From assembly GCA_937934595.1 (NCBI GenBank), contig CALGZA010000049.1, forward strand, positions 1 through 39,850: DNA of 39,850 nt. Direction: 5' to 3'. A program made the translations under genes and the position numbers. Source of the stretch: an uncultured Verrucomicrobiales bacterium (GTDB lineage: Bacteria > Verrucomicrobiota > Verrucomicrobiia > Verrucomicrobiales > Akkermansiaceae). Numbering within the stretch: position 1 is the first letter of the stretch; each line of letters begins with the position of its first letter. Below are positions 1 to 8,802 of the stretch, one piece after another. The notes below the pieces were generated by a model, which saw only the letters and a program-made list of their open reading frames with translations, did no database searches and was not told where the DNA came from.

Positions 1-137
1 GCGTATAGTGCACTATACAACTGACGAATAACGAAGCTAATCTTGATATATTGTTGTGCACTTCAAAAAATCAGCTCTGCTGCTGTTCCCAAATGTATTA
101 AAACTACTATCAAACCAGAATAACTGTGAAAATGGTA
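1..137 (+). repeat. Truncated copy 1 of a ~207-bp foldback repeat
   Basis: The right-hand two thirds of a dispersed element that recurs at 30357-30563 and 39366-39571. The window edge cuts off its left end. It starts at the central hairpin (GTATAGT at 3-9, GC, ACTATAC at 12-18), continues through the shared block around the TCTTGATATATTG core and ends with the terminal inverted repeat AAATGGTAT at 129-137. Compared with copy 2 the central stem carries paired changes in both arms (see findings). No open reading frame is visible inside, so it is probably non-autonomous. Confidence 0.85.
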
Positions 138-161
138 TAAAGTGTAACAAACTAGAATAAG

Positions 162-192
162 AAAAACCTCGAAACAGCATACTGTTTCAAGG
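162..192 (-). terminator. Rho-independent terminator-like hairpin with no obvious gene
   Basis: Read on the minus strand, an 11-bp stem with one mismatch (CCTTGAAACAG / CTGTTTCGAGG, loop TATG) is followed by TTTTTCTTATT. It would stop leftward transcription, but no minus-strand gene lies in 193-424. It may be a relic, end an unannotated small transcript, or block read-through toward whatever lies left of the window. Confidence 0.45.
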
Positions 193-328
193 AATCATAG
201 ATATTCAACGTTCCTAAAATAACTAAATCCCTACTATAAGAATAATCAAAAAAACATTCACCCCAGATTACACCCCAAATCACCGCCCCAAATCATAGCC
301 CCCTAATAATCAACGCATAATTATACAC

Positions 329-358
329 TTGACTTGGTTTAGCATTTATCGATACATT
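329..358 (+). promoter_or_regulatory. Candidate sigma-70 promoter for the giant protein gene
   Basis: TTGACT at 329-334 and TACATT at 353-358 are separated by 18 bases, about 66 bases upstream of the ATG at 425. The rest of 138-424 is AT-rich and holds no gene that I can support. Confidence 0.35.
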
Positions 359-424
359 ACACAATGTATATACATTTCATGGTTTCATAAGACCTGTATT
401 TTATAAAAACTAAACCCATTCAGC

Positions 425-3400
425 ATGAAAGATCAAAGAGCACCGCTCAAACCTAACTCATCAAAGCAGAAATCTAAAAAAGGCTTTGCTCTTGTCTCTA
501 CAGTTTCTATTGCTGCCTTGCTCTTAATGATCTCATTTGGAATGATGAACTTGAGCTCCATTCAAGTTAAATCCAGCCAGAGCGACAAAGCATTAATGGA
601 AGCAAGAGCCAATGCTCGCGTAGCACTGCAAATCGCCATCGGAAAGCTACAGCTATCCTTAGGACCTGACCAGAGAATTTCAGCAAACGGCGCCATTCTA
701 TCTGAACCAGACAGTAGCGCATCCGCAGTTATGCACCCTCACTGGACAGGAGTCTGGCACTCATGGCAAGCCGGTTCATCAGACACATCAACCTCACCCG
801 ATACACCAAGCGAACACAGCACCATTGATGGTGCCAAAAACATCGGCATGCACCCCACATACACAAGTAAACGTGATGACCACTTTCACTCCTGGTTGGT
901 ATCACTTAAACCAGACGAAGCAATCAAGATAGATTCCCCTCTAAACCTTAACCTCACCGCAACTAAACTACCAAAAAAAGACTCTACAGCAGTTGAACTC
1001 GTTGGAAAGGGATCTCTTGGCAGTGGCAATAGCGCCAATCATGTGGCAGCACGCCTTTTAAGTCTTAAGAACGGACGCTACGCATGGTGGGTCGGTGATG
1101 AAAGCCAAAAAGCACGTATCATGGACGACTCCTACATACTCCCACCATCCACTCTCACCCTCGCAGAACAGCTACACCGCCATCAAGCACCTGACTCGAT
1201 GGGAACAACATCAATTAAAGGCCTGGAAAACATCGATGACGAACAACAAAAACAACTCTCTACCCTTGCTACCCACCAAACCCTTAACCTAGTAGACGGC
1301 GTCACAGGAAAACCAGCACATAACCTCCATAACACCACACCGCACTCATACACTATATTATCAGATGTCCGCGAAGGTGGACTAAAACGCGACTTAACAA
1401 CCCTCTTAGAAAGACCACTCAGTCGTGATGATATGTACCAAAGCTTATCCAAATCTACCACATCAAATGCAGATGACTTCGTTTTATATAAATTCTTAAC
1501 TAAAGACAAATGGGCTAAAGAAGAACAACACGAAGAAATGGTCCCCATCCACGACCTAGCCGCATACTACCAGCTATATGATAATAATAGAACCAGCAAA
1601 GAACACACTTATGAAATCAAACCTAACGGAACTTCATACTCATCTAACATAGTCAATAACAGCATCCAAATAAAAAGCCCAGACTTCGGCACCACTGCAA
1701 ATAGCCAAAATCAGTTTTTAAGAAATTACACGAGCCTATACAGCAACCCTATTCCAATAAGAGTTCAAATTCAAATGAGCTACTCAGCATCACCCCTTAA
1801 GGATGCACCTGATGAAGATGGTAATACGCACTCTCTAGAATTAGGATTCACTCCATCTGTTACATTCTGGAACCCAACAAACCTACCCTTAGTACTAAAT
1901 TTTGGTAACCCAGAATTAAATTCTTACATGATTCGGGTTATGAATATGGCTCTAACCATACAATGTATAAAAAACGGTGTTGTAGATGACAATAAAGGAA
2001 AAATGGACCTGAGAGGAGCAGCTGAAGGAGGCAGCCTCGCTGGCGGCACTGGTAAAGAAAATATTTTCAGCATGTTTATATCAGGAAAAAAAGAAGTCAT
2101 TTTTGAACCAGGTGAAACCAAAGTGTTCTCATTCCCAAATATCGCTAATTTCTCATACAATAAACGCCGTGACCAATTTAAAGATCACCATGAAGCTGAG
2201 CCAGGATGGGACGCCTCAGTCTTCAGAACGAATAGCCGCACTAATGAAAAAATTGGCATATCATTCAAAAAAGATGATGAAATTTCAGTAAAAATAAAAG
2301 CTGATGCTAAACCGTATAATGGCGCAGCCTTCCAAATTTTCATGATCCAAAAAAGCCGTCAAAATCGCTGGCCAGTCACCAGCGCTTGGGACTACAGGCA
2401 TTACACAGTGAAAAGTCGTTTCGGTAACCACACCTCTAATATCTCATTCAATAAACCACTTCTAACAAAAGGCTTTCCAGAAGAAAAAGAAGAATTCACC
2501 ACCGCGCCAAAGAAAGGAAGCAACATTATTAATGCCTCTAAATTGGAACCAAAACAAGGTGTTGCATTCCTTTACGTAGCCATGATGGCGGCAGCCGAAA
2601 CAAATGAAGCAAACAACACTGGATCATTCTCTGGCCGTAAATTTGCTAGCCGCCCATTCCTCCACTCCACCGCCATCACACCGCAGTTCATTGACGGAAA
2701 CACAAAAGACTCATTCTATAACCACGGCTGGAACTGGTGGGTAGATGAAGTTAACTCAGCATTTGAAACGCCCGTCCAAGTTAGCCCAGATAACAAAGGA
2801 TTCTACGGTGGTGGCTATGGAGTGGACTCAGGAAGCACTAATGTAGTACAACAAGAAATCCCTCTCGTCCCACCAATGTCAATAGCAGCCTTCAGTCACG
2901 CTCACCTGGGAGGATACAGCCTTGCCTACGCACCCCCATGTGATGGATACTTCGGAGTACTTCAACCTGAAAATGACATCCATCAAAGCTACCAACGCCT
3001 CTCAGCCACCGGAACAGGTGGACTATTCCCACACGTTTTACAAGCCATTGGAAACTCCTACGCCCACCCATACATCCCAGCAGGAAAAGCATTTAAAACA
3101 ACTACAAGACAATTCACCGAATCCGGTGGAGGTAGAAACTTAATATTAGCTGACCACTCATACTTAGCGAATAAAGCACTATGGGACGAATTTTACTTTT
3201 CTTCAATATCACCAGGTCCATCGAACGTCAAAATATATAACGAATCAAGCATCACCGCAAAAGAACGTGCAAATCAATTCTTCTTTAACTCTGCTGCCCT
3301 CCCTAACAGAAGAATGAAACCATACACATTTAACCTAAGCCAATACAAGCTAGATAACCTCACTGATCAGGCCGAGACATACACAGACGGCATGGCAGAC

Positions 3401-4222
3401 AAAATAGCTGCCCACATGCTCGTAGAAGGCGGCTTCAATGTTAACAGCACCTCCGAAGAAGCGTGGAAAGCCCTCTTCTCAAGCCTGAAAGCAAAAGAAG
3501 TTTCACACCTTAGTAGAAGCGCATCAAATAATATATCACTGAGCAAAGCAGTCCCAGAAGGAGTCCCAGTATCATCATTTTCACTGCCAAATGGAAAACC
3601 TTACACAGGGAGCAGCTCTGACCCCTCAGATCAAGAACAATGGTACAGCTGGAGAGACCTGACTGACAAAGAAATCAATGAACTAGCTAAGGCCATGGTA
3701 AAGCAAGTTAAAATAAGAGGCCCATTCCTATCACTGTCAGAATTCGTCAACCGTAGACTCCAAAATGAAAAAGAAGAACTCTCTCTCAAAGGCGCACTAC
3801 AAGCAGCACTAGACGACGAAAATGTATCCATTAACGAAGGATTTCGTAATAAAAATAGGACCTTTAAAGGGGAAGACACTTCTGACATGAACCCAGAATT
3901 CCCACTAGCTCTCCAAGGACCCATAGCCTACGGGAGCTCTGCTTATATAGACCAAGCAGACATACTACGTAACTTCGCATCACAACTCACCCCTCGTGGT
4001 GATACATTCATCGTCCGCGCTTACGGTGACTCACTTGATAAAAATGGCAAAGTAACAGCACGCGCATGGTGTGAAGCCGTCGTACAAAGAACGCCAGAAT
4101 ACATTTCTGCAAAAGACCCAGACCACACTAAACAATCAAAACTAACATCCAGAGAAAATAAATTATTCGGCAGAAAAATGCAGATCATTAGCTTCAGGTG
4201 GCTTAATCAAGATGAAGTCTAA
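425..4222 (+). CDS. Giant prepilin-like protein, Verru_Chthon cassette protein A type
   Basis: A 1265-residue protein. The N-terminus has a lysine-rich stretch, then GFALVSTVSIAALLLMISFG, a class III/type IV pilin-like signal and membrane helix at about residues 20-45. It is followed by an alanine/arginine-rich helical stretch ending in IAIGKLQ and GPDQRISA at about residues 75-88. That start, the size and the PilX-like layout match what I recall of Verru_Chthon cassette protein A (TIGR02600), a family of unknown function nearly confined to Verrucomicrobia. The remainder is a large, aromatic- and Asn-rich surface-type region without a recognised catalytic motif. It is expected to be membrane-anchored or surface-exposed after prepilin processing. 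The small secreted gene at 4267 follows after 44 bases. The usual cassette partners (B, C, D) are not beside it, so it is a solitary paralogue. No Shine-Dalgarno sequence precedes the ATG. Confidence 0.75.
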   Translation: MKDQRAPLKPNSSKQKSKKGFALVSTVSIAALLLMISFGMMNLSSIQVKSSQSDKALMEARANARVALQIAIGKLQLSLGPDQRISANGAILSEPDSSASAVMHPHWTGVWHSWQAGSSDTSTSPDTPSEHSTIDGAKNIGMHPTYTSKRDDHFHSWLVSLKPDEAIKIDSPLNLNLTATKLPKKDSTAVELVGKGSLGSGNSANHVAARLLSLKNGRYAWWVGDESQKARIMDDSYILPPSTLTLAEQLHRHQAPDSMGTTSIKGLENIDDEQQKQLSTLATHQTLNLVDGVTGKPAHNLHNTTPHSYTILSDVREGGLKRDLTTLLERPLSRDDMYQSLSKSTTSNADDFVLYKFLTKDKWAKEEQHEEMVPIHDLAAYYQLYDNNRTSKEHTYEIKPNGTSYSSNIVNNSIQIKSPDFGTTANSQNQFLRNYTSLYSNPIPIRVQIQMSYSASPLKDAPDEDGNTHSLELGFTPSVTFWNPTNLPLVLNFGNPELNSYMIRVMNMALTIQCIKNGVVDDNKGKMDLRGAAEGGSLAGGTGKENIFSMFISGKKEVIFEPGETKVFSFPNIANFSYNKRRDQFKDHHEAEPGWDASVFRTNSRTNEKIGISFKKDDEISVKIKADAKPYNGAAFQIFMIQKSRQNRWPVTSAWDYRHYTVKSRFGNHTSNISFNKPLLTKGFPEEKEEFTTAPKKGSNIINASKLEPKQGVAFLYVAMMAAAETNEANNTGSFSGRKFASRPFLHSTAITPQFIDGNTKDSFYNHGWNWWVDEVNSAFETPVQVSPDNKGFYGGGYGVDSGSTNVVQQEIPLVPPMSIAAFSHAHLGGYSLAYAPPCDGYFGVLQPENDIHQSYQRLSATGTGGLFPHVLQAIGNSYAHPYIPAGKAFKTTTRQFTESGGGRNLILADHSYLANKALWDEFYFSSISPGPSNVKIYNESSITAKERANQFFFNSAALPNRRMKPYTFNLSQYKLDNLTDQAETYTDGMADKIAAHMLVEGGFNVNSTSEEAWKALFSSLKAKEVSHLSRSASNNISLSKAVPEGVPVSSFSLPNGKPYTGSSSDPSDQEQWYSWRDLTDKEINELAKAMVKQVKIRGPFLSLSEFVNRRLQNEKEELSLKGALQAALDDENVSINEGFRNKNRTFKGEDTSDMNPEFPLALQGPIAYGSSAYIDQADILRNFASQLTPRGDTFIVRAYGDSLDKNGKVTARAWCEAVVQRTPEYISAKDPDHTKQSKLTSRENKLFGRKMQIISFRWLNQDEV

Positions 4223-4266
4223 TCAACATCCATTTAAAAAAATAGAACCCTAGCAGTAACATAAAC

Positions 4267-4944
4267 ATGATATTAAATAAGATAAAATACCTCATAGCTT
4301 TAATGAGCATCACAGCTTCTTACCTCACAGCATCAACGAACAAAGAACTCACATTCATTGTTTTGCCAAAGTCTAATGCACCAGTTTCAATAGAAATGTT
4401 TAACGACAAAGCTAAGCCAATAGAAATTGAAGCTACCAGCAACGACATCTCCAAAACCTACAAGGCAAAATCACAACCAACATGGATCTTCGGAAAACAA
4501 GTAAAAGACGAAAATGGTAAAAATACATTCAAAATCTACGGTAAAACCAAAGCATTAAGCTCCAAAAAGCAGTTAATTATTCTAGTAAAAAAAGGTACCA
4601 ATAACTCTGATGGATTTGAGGTATTCACTGTAAACAACGAAAACAAATCCTTCGGAGGGGGAAAATTTCTTTTTGTAAATACTGCAAACACTAAAATTTA
4701 CGGAATAATAGGCACAAAAAAAGTCATTTTAAAACCTAACAAACTTACTATCATTGAACCAATACCTGAAAAAGCTAACAAAAGAGTTTGTTACGTTAAA
4801 CTTTTTCATGCTGTAAATAATAAAGCCAAACCATTCCTATCCACTAAGTGGCCTGTCAATATAGCCACCAGAGGACTCATATTCTTCTACAATGACCCAA
4901 AATCAAAACGTATACGTTACCACTCAATCAGAGACTTTTTATAA
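4267..4944 (+). CDS. Small secreted protein of unknown function, partner of the upstream giant protein
   Basis: A 225-residue protein with an N-terminal signal peptide (KIKYLIALMSITASYLTAS, cleavage near residue 23). The mature part is lysine-rich and probably all-beta, with segments such as FLFVNTANTKIYGIIG and a preceding GGGKF. I do not recognise a family by name, though the beta-rich pattern with a central FxFVN motif is one I associate with small secreted proteins in this phylum. It starts 44 bases after the giant prepilin-like gene on the same strand, so the two are probably co-transcribed and may act together in the periplasm or at the cell surface. The function is inferred only from context. 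Confidence 0.65.
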   Translation: MILNKIKYLIALMSITASYLTASTNKELTFIVLPKSNAPVSIEMFNDKAKPIEIEATSNDISKTYKAKSQPTWIFGKQVKDENGKNTFKIYGKTKALSSKKQLIILVKKGTNNSDGFEVFTVNNENKSFGGGKFLFVNTANTKIYGIIGTKKVILKPNKLTIIEPIPEKANKRVCYVKLFHAVNNKAKPFLSTKWPVNIATRGLIFFYNDPKSKRIRYHSIRDFL

Positions 4945-5058
4945 GCCACACAACAGCGATTAATCAGCACCATACGCACTCAATAGCATCAAAAAAATTA
5001 TTAATCTACCTTATGCCCATACCTCTAATAAAAATACCCATAGCATTAATAGCTTTTC

Positions 5059-5277
5059 ATGTCACTCTTTGGGGCAACATTAAAAAAACAAGTATCCTCA
5101 AGTAATCCTGATAAAATCTATGAGTTTGTCCCAGATGGGGTAGGCTTCCATCATGAGCAAGGTAGGGATAATGAATCCTTAATTCCATCAAATATTAGAA
5201 TTTTAGTATCCCCTCCCTAACATCCTGAATTAGATACTCAAAAATCTTGGGATGTTGTAAAAGGCACAATATGTTAA
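5059..5277 (+). pseudogene. Possible decayed gene fragment in the 437-bp spacer 4945-5381
   Basis: An ATG at 5059 opens 53 codons (starting MSLFGATLKKQV, including DGVGFHHEQGRD) ending at TAA 5218-5220. The same frame continues for 18 sense codons to another TAA at 5275-5277. A further open stretch (MLKITRSTRRADHYNF, from 5280) lies in a different frame. The peptide looks coding-like, but base use lacks the strong C bias of the genes on both sides. I cannot name a family. It could be a remnant of a transferred gene, or a genuine 53-residue peptide. The rest of the spacer shows nothing else. Confidence 0.3.
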
Positions 5278-5381
5278 ATATGTTAAAAATTACTCGATCA
5301 ACTAGAAGAGCAGATCACTACAACTTTGAAAGTATTAGGTAGAGATCAGATGGCTATTTATCGCTATTTAATACCTAAATA

Positions 5382-6191
5382 TCATATAGCAACAATAGTA
5401 ACTCCCTTATCATCACATAACTTAGAAACATCATCCCTACCCAAAATAAGCGTCCTTCCTGCCTCACAGGCAATAACCTTCACCCCAGCCTCATAGCATG
5501 CATCAACTGTCAAAGCACCTAACACAGGCACATCAAACCTGAAATCCTGATTAGGCTTACTAACCTTAGCCAAAGTGCAACTTTTACCCCTCCCCAACAT
5601 ACCTCCTCGCTTAATACACTCATTAGTACCCTCAAAAGCCTCAACAGCCAAAACCGTCCCATGCCTCACAACCACACTCTGCCCTACATCTAATCGACTA
5701 CTCTCCTTCGCTATCTCAAAACCATACTCAGCATCCTCCCACTGCCTTTTCTTTAACTTAGGCCCGCATACATGCCCCGCATCAGGCAACAAATCATCTA
5801 AATAAGTAACCGCACTTATTAACTCTATGCCGTCCTTAGCCAGCTCATCAGCTATAGCCCCAAAAAGACTCTCAGCATTACGTTTCTTAACCCTAGCCAA
5901 TATCATCAAAATACGCATATCAGGACGCAAATTAAATAAATTCTTAGGCGCTATCTGCCCCACCATTATAGCCCTCTTCACCCCCTCCCGCTTAAAATAT
6001 TTAATAATCTTACTAAGCTGACCAACCCTAAACCACTCTATCGCATCCACCCTACCTCCAAGATCCTCTCTCGTCTCCCCATTAAACGCCGCTACCACCA
6101 ACTTACAACCAGGCTCCTCTCTCCTAGCTGCCTCAGCAAATGTCTCTGGGTAAATACCATTCCCTGCTATGATCCCTATTGTCTCGCTCAT
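5382..6191 (-). CDS. lpxI: UDP-2,3-diacylglucosamine pyrophosphatase LpxI (DUF1009)
   Basis: A 269-residue cytoplasmic enzyme that hydrolyses UDP-2,3-diacylglucosamine to lipid X and UMP in lipid A synthesis; LpxI replaces LpxH in many non-enterobacterial Gram-negatives. The N-terminal domain opens with IGIIAGNGIYPETFA, contains the MVGQIAPKNLFNLRPD segment (about residues 76-91) and the family's C-terminal part FDVPVLGALTVDA. Asp220 in FDVP probably corresponds to the metal-linked catalytic Asp225 of Caulobacter LpxI (from memory). Length is normal. It is divergent from ruvB with 97 bases between the start codons. Other lipid A genes are not in the window. The call implies that the organism makes lipid A. 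Confidence 0.9.
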   Translation of the reverse strand: MSETIGIIAGNGIYPETFAEAARREEPGCKLVVAAFNGETREDLGGRVDAIEWFRVGQLSKIIKYFKREGVKRAIMVGQIAPKNLFNLRPDMRILMILARVKKRNAESLFGAIADELAKDGIELISAVTYLDDLLPDAGHVCGPKLKKRQWEDAEYGFEIAKESSRLDVGQSVVVRHGTVLAVEAFEGTNECIKRGGMLGRGKSCTLAKVSKPNQDFRFDVPVLGALTVDACYEAGVKVIACEAGRTLILGRDDVSKLCDDKGVTIVAI

Positions 6192-6251
6192 CTAAAAATC
6201 ATATAACGCACCATAACACTCACCTGCAACTAAGAAATACACACCCCACAC

Positions 6252-6280
6252 TTGTAAAACACATAGCTCTCAATTAAAAC
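6252..6280 (+). promoter_or_regulatory. Weak candidate promoter for ruvB
   Basis: TTGTAA at 6252-6257 and TAAAAC at 6275-6280 lie 17 bases apart. If real, transcription would begin within a few bases of the ATG at 6289, giving a nearly leaderless mRNA, which fits the absence of a Shine-Dalgarno sequence. Confidence 0.25.
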
Positions 6281-6288
6281 GCATAGCA

Positions 6289-7305
6289 ATGGACGATTCC
6301 TTCTACGATAAAACCTCGCAAACCCTAGACCAAAACCACGAGCAATCACTGCGCCCGCCCGCATTCAGTGAATTCCACGGGCAAGAAAAAATCAAAGAAC
6401 GCCTCACCCTTATGGTAGAAGCTGCTCAGCACCGTGACGACGTCCTAGAACACATCCTCCTGTCTGGCCCCCCAGGCCTCGGTAAAACAACACTTGCAAA
6501 CATCATATCAGGCGCTGCAGGCACACAACTTCACACCACTTCTGGCCCCCAAATCGAAAAAGCAGGTGACCTAGCCGGTATCCTCACAAACGTCCAAAAG
6601 GGTGACATCCTATTCATAGACGAAATCCACAGACTACACCCAGCTATCGAAGAATACCTCTACCCCGCCATGGAAGACTTCAGGCTAGATATCATCATAG
6701 ACTCAGGACCATCAGCACGCTCCATCCAGCTAAACCTTCCTAAATTCACCCTCGTAGGAGCTACCACACGCGCAGGTATGCTCACCGCTCCACTTCGCTC
6801 TAGATTCGGACTCAATAACAGACTAGACTATTACTCAAAAGATGAACTAGCCGTCATCATAAAACGCTCAGCTGGACTCCTCGAAATAGAAATCACGACA
6901 GATGGTGCTATCGAAGTAGCCGCAAGATCTAGAGGAACACCCAGAATCGCTAACAACCTACTAAGATGGGTCAGAGACTTCGCTCAAGTAAGAGCAGACG
7001 GCATCATCAGCGCAGAAATCGCTAACAAAGCACTCGCTATGATCGAAATAGATGAAGACGGCCTAGATGAAATGGACAAACGCATCCTAGAAGCCATCAT
7101 CTATAAATTCACAGGTGGCCCAGTTGGTCTCTCCTCAGTAGCTGTCGCAGTAGGTGAAGACGCATCCACTCTAGAAGAAGTACACGAACCCTTCCTCATA
7201 ATGCAAGGATTCCTAAAACGCACCCAAAGAGGAAGAGTAGCACTACCCTCCGCATACTCAAAAATTGGCGCCACACCACCAAAAAACTCAGACGAACTAT
7301 TCTAA
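6289..7305 (+). CDS. ruvB: Holliday junction branch migration helicase RuvB
   Basis: A 338-residue AAA+ ATPase that drives branch migration of Holliday junctions with RuvA and hands them to RuvC. Visible motifs: Walker [10 protein letters not shown] at residues 60-68 (Lys66), Walker B with DEIHR, sensor I GATTRAG, arginine-finger region RSRF, and the C-terminal winged-helix part ending in [13 protein letters not shown]. Length is standard. It stands alone, without ruvA or ruvC, which is common outside the enterobacteria. The 3' end is convergent with the VF530-type gene, 19 bases away, with no clear terminator between them. Confidence 0.97.
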   Translation: MDDSFYDKTSQTLDQNHEQSLRPPAFSEFHGQEKIKERLTLMVEAAQHRDDVLEHILLSGPPGLGKTTLANIISGAAGTQLHTTSGPQIEKAGDLAGILTNVQKGDILFIDEIHRLHPAIEEYLYPAMEDFRLDIIIDSGPSARSIQLNLPKFTLVGATTRAGMLTAPLRSRFGLNNRLDYYSKDELAVIIKRSAGLLEIEITTDGAIEVAARSRGTPRIANNLLRWVRDFAQVRADGIISAEIANKALAMIEIDEDGLDEMDKRILEAIIYKFTGGPVGLSSVAVAVGEDASTLEEVHEPFLIMQGFLKRTQRGRVALPSAYSKIGATPPKNSDELF

Positions 7306-7324
7306 TACCCCCTAAACTAAAACC

Positions 7325-7576
7325 CTACTTACCCTTCCCTCCTTTTATCTTACCCTCTCCAATTGGCGCTAAACCCAAATGCATCCTATACATATCCTCA
7401 ACCTTAGCACGCGCCCAGAACGTCTTCCTTAAAAACTTCAAACTAGACTTAACACTAGGATCTCGGCTGAAGCAATTAATACGTATCCGGAAAGCCAAAT
7501 CCTCCCAACCATACTCATCCACCAACTCATTTAGCATTCGCTCCAATGTTATTCCGTGAAGAGGATCATTACTCAT
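7325..7576 (-). CDS. VF530-family (DUF2132) small DNA-binding protein
   Basis: An 83-residue protein containing the compact family signature: [14 protein letters not shown], then [15 protein letters not shown], then [17 protein letters not shown]. The Vibrio fischeri VF530 structure established this fold and suggested nucleic-acid binding; the cellular role is unknown. The C-terminus is Gly/Lys-rich (GKIKGGKGK), which could aid nucleic-acid binding. It is one of the few genes here with a good Shine-Dalgarno sequence. It ends tail-to-tail with ruvB. Confidence 0.85.
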   Translation of the reverse strand: MSNDPLHGITLERMLNELVDEYGWEDLAFRIRINCFSRDPSVKSSLKFLRKTFWARAKVEDMYRMHLGLAPIGEGKIKGGKGK

Positions 7577-7581
7577 AGAAA

Positions 7582-7587
7582 TCCTCT
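7582..7587 (-). promoter_or_regulatory. Shine-Dalgarno site of the VF530-type gene
   Basis: AGAGGA on the minus strand lies 5 bases before the ATG (7576-7574). It is notable because most starts in this window have no such sequence, and it supports the chosen start. Confidence 0.55.
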
Positions 7588-7664
7588 TTTAGACACCTCA
7601 ATACAAAAAGCCACTAAAATAAAAACCTAATACCCCAATAAACACCATCACCTCAAAAAATCAT

Positions 7665-8603
7665 CTATCCAGCCAACTTTATCTTATCAATACGCCTCTT
7701 CACCCACGCAGCCTCATCATCCATCTTATACTTCACATAAAACTTATACAACTCCTCATACCTACCCAATGCATCAAACTTAACTGCACCTTGCATCTTC
7801 CTTAAACACACTGGACACAAATGCAAAGGTGCCTGATCCACCTCACCCAAATGATTTGCACCATTCATATTACACTCATAAAATATACAGTGCTTAATCC
7901 CAAACATATGACCAATTTCATGAGTCAAAACCTTAGCTGACCTCCTCAAAACAGTTAAACTATCCTCAGATCGGTATCGTGAAAAACTAAAAACCCCCAC
8001 CCTATTCCGTAACGACGCCATACCAAAAACAAAATTCCACTTCGGATCCGGGTAAAGATCAGTCATCGTTACCGCTATCATCGCATACGCATCCTTACCC
8101 AGATCATCACTCATCCAGCGTAATACATCCGGCGCTAACCACTGCTTCACCCCACCATTCAGCCTACTTTTAGCCCTCACCTTTTCATCAGACACAACCT
8201 TCTTCATCACCACCTTCATAGGATAGTAATACGCCCTAGTATACTCCAACAGCACCTTCAAATCAGGCGCTACCCCCTTATCAAAATCACCCACAGGCAA
8301 CACATAGATCACATTACGCCGCTTATCCGGCAAATTCGGCTTAGAAGCCAGATACTGACCATATGTCTGACCAGGCTCCTTATGCTGCGCTAACCAATCA
8401 GCGCCCCCAGGCTTCCTTTTCGCCATAAAATCCCCATCTCCTGTATCAAGATACACAACCTTATCCCTAGCTCCTAAATCCTCACCTCCCACCACAGCAC
8501 CCAGCCTATCAGCATCATTCAGATGCCTAAACAACGCTCCAGCCATAGCAACCATACTAAACAACAAAAACACAATCAAAACATTAGCCCTTAAAAAATT
8601 CAT
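7665..8603 (-). CDS. Archaemetzincin-like zinc metalloprotease, membrane-anchored
   Basis: A 312-residue protein. The zinc site HEIGHMFGIKHC starts at His228 (His228, His232, His238 ligands, Glu229 catalytic). It is followed by CIFYECNM and a distal CPVC, matching the archaemetzincin signature HExxHxxGxxHCx4CxM...CxxC, whose cysteines bind a second zinc. The N-terminus (residues 5-26, ANVLIVFLLFSMVAMAGALF) is a membrane anchor or uncleaved signal, so the enzyme probably works outside the cytoplasm. Archaemetzincins are usually soluble proteins of about 180-250 residues, so the extra N-terminal part is unusual. Its substrate is unknown. It is divergent from the phosphoesterase gene at 8803. 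Confidence 0.85.
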   Translation of the reverse strand: MNFLRANVLIVFLLFSMVAMAGALFRHLNDADRLGAVVGGEDLGARDKVVYLDTGDGDFMAKRKPGGADWLAQHKEPGQTYGQYLASKPNLPDKRRNVIYVLPVGDFDKGVAPDLKVLLEYTRAYYYPMKVVMKKVVSDEKVRAKSRLNGGVKQWLAPDVLRWMSDDLGKDAYAMIAVTMTDLYPDPKWNFVFGMASLRNRVGVFSFSRYRSEDSLTVLRRSAKVLTHEIGHMFGIKHCIFYECNMNGANHLGEVDQAPLHLCPVCLRKMQGAVKFDALGRYEELYKFYVKYKMDDEAAWVKRRIDKIKLAG

Positions 8604-8726
8604 AATACACTAACGTATACAAAAAATAATTTCTTAGAAACAACCATAATCAACACAAAAAAACTCCTGAAATCCAAACTCACAGCATAAAAAAGAACCT
8701 TTTAACCCATTACAACAAATTATGAT

Positions 8727-8754
8727 TGCCACAAATCACCCCATCTATAAAATA
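8727..8754 (+). promoter_or_regulatory. Candidate sigma-70 promoter for the metallophosphoesterase
   Basis: TTGCCA at 8727-8732 and TAAAAT at 8749-8754, spacing 16, each five of six to consensus. The start codon lies 48 bases after the -10 box. It is one of the best promoter matches in the window. Confidence 0.45.
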
Positions 8755-8802
8755 ATACCATCCACATGAGTACAACTCAACACAAGCCATAATCCTCTTT
8801 CA

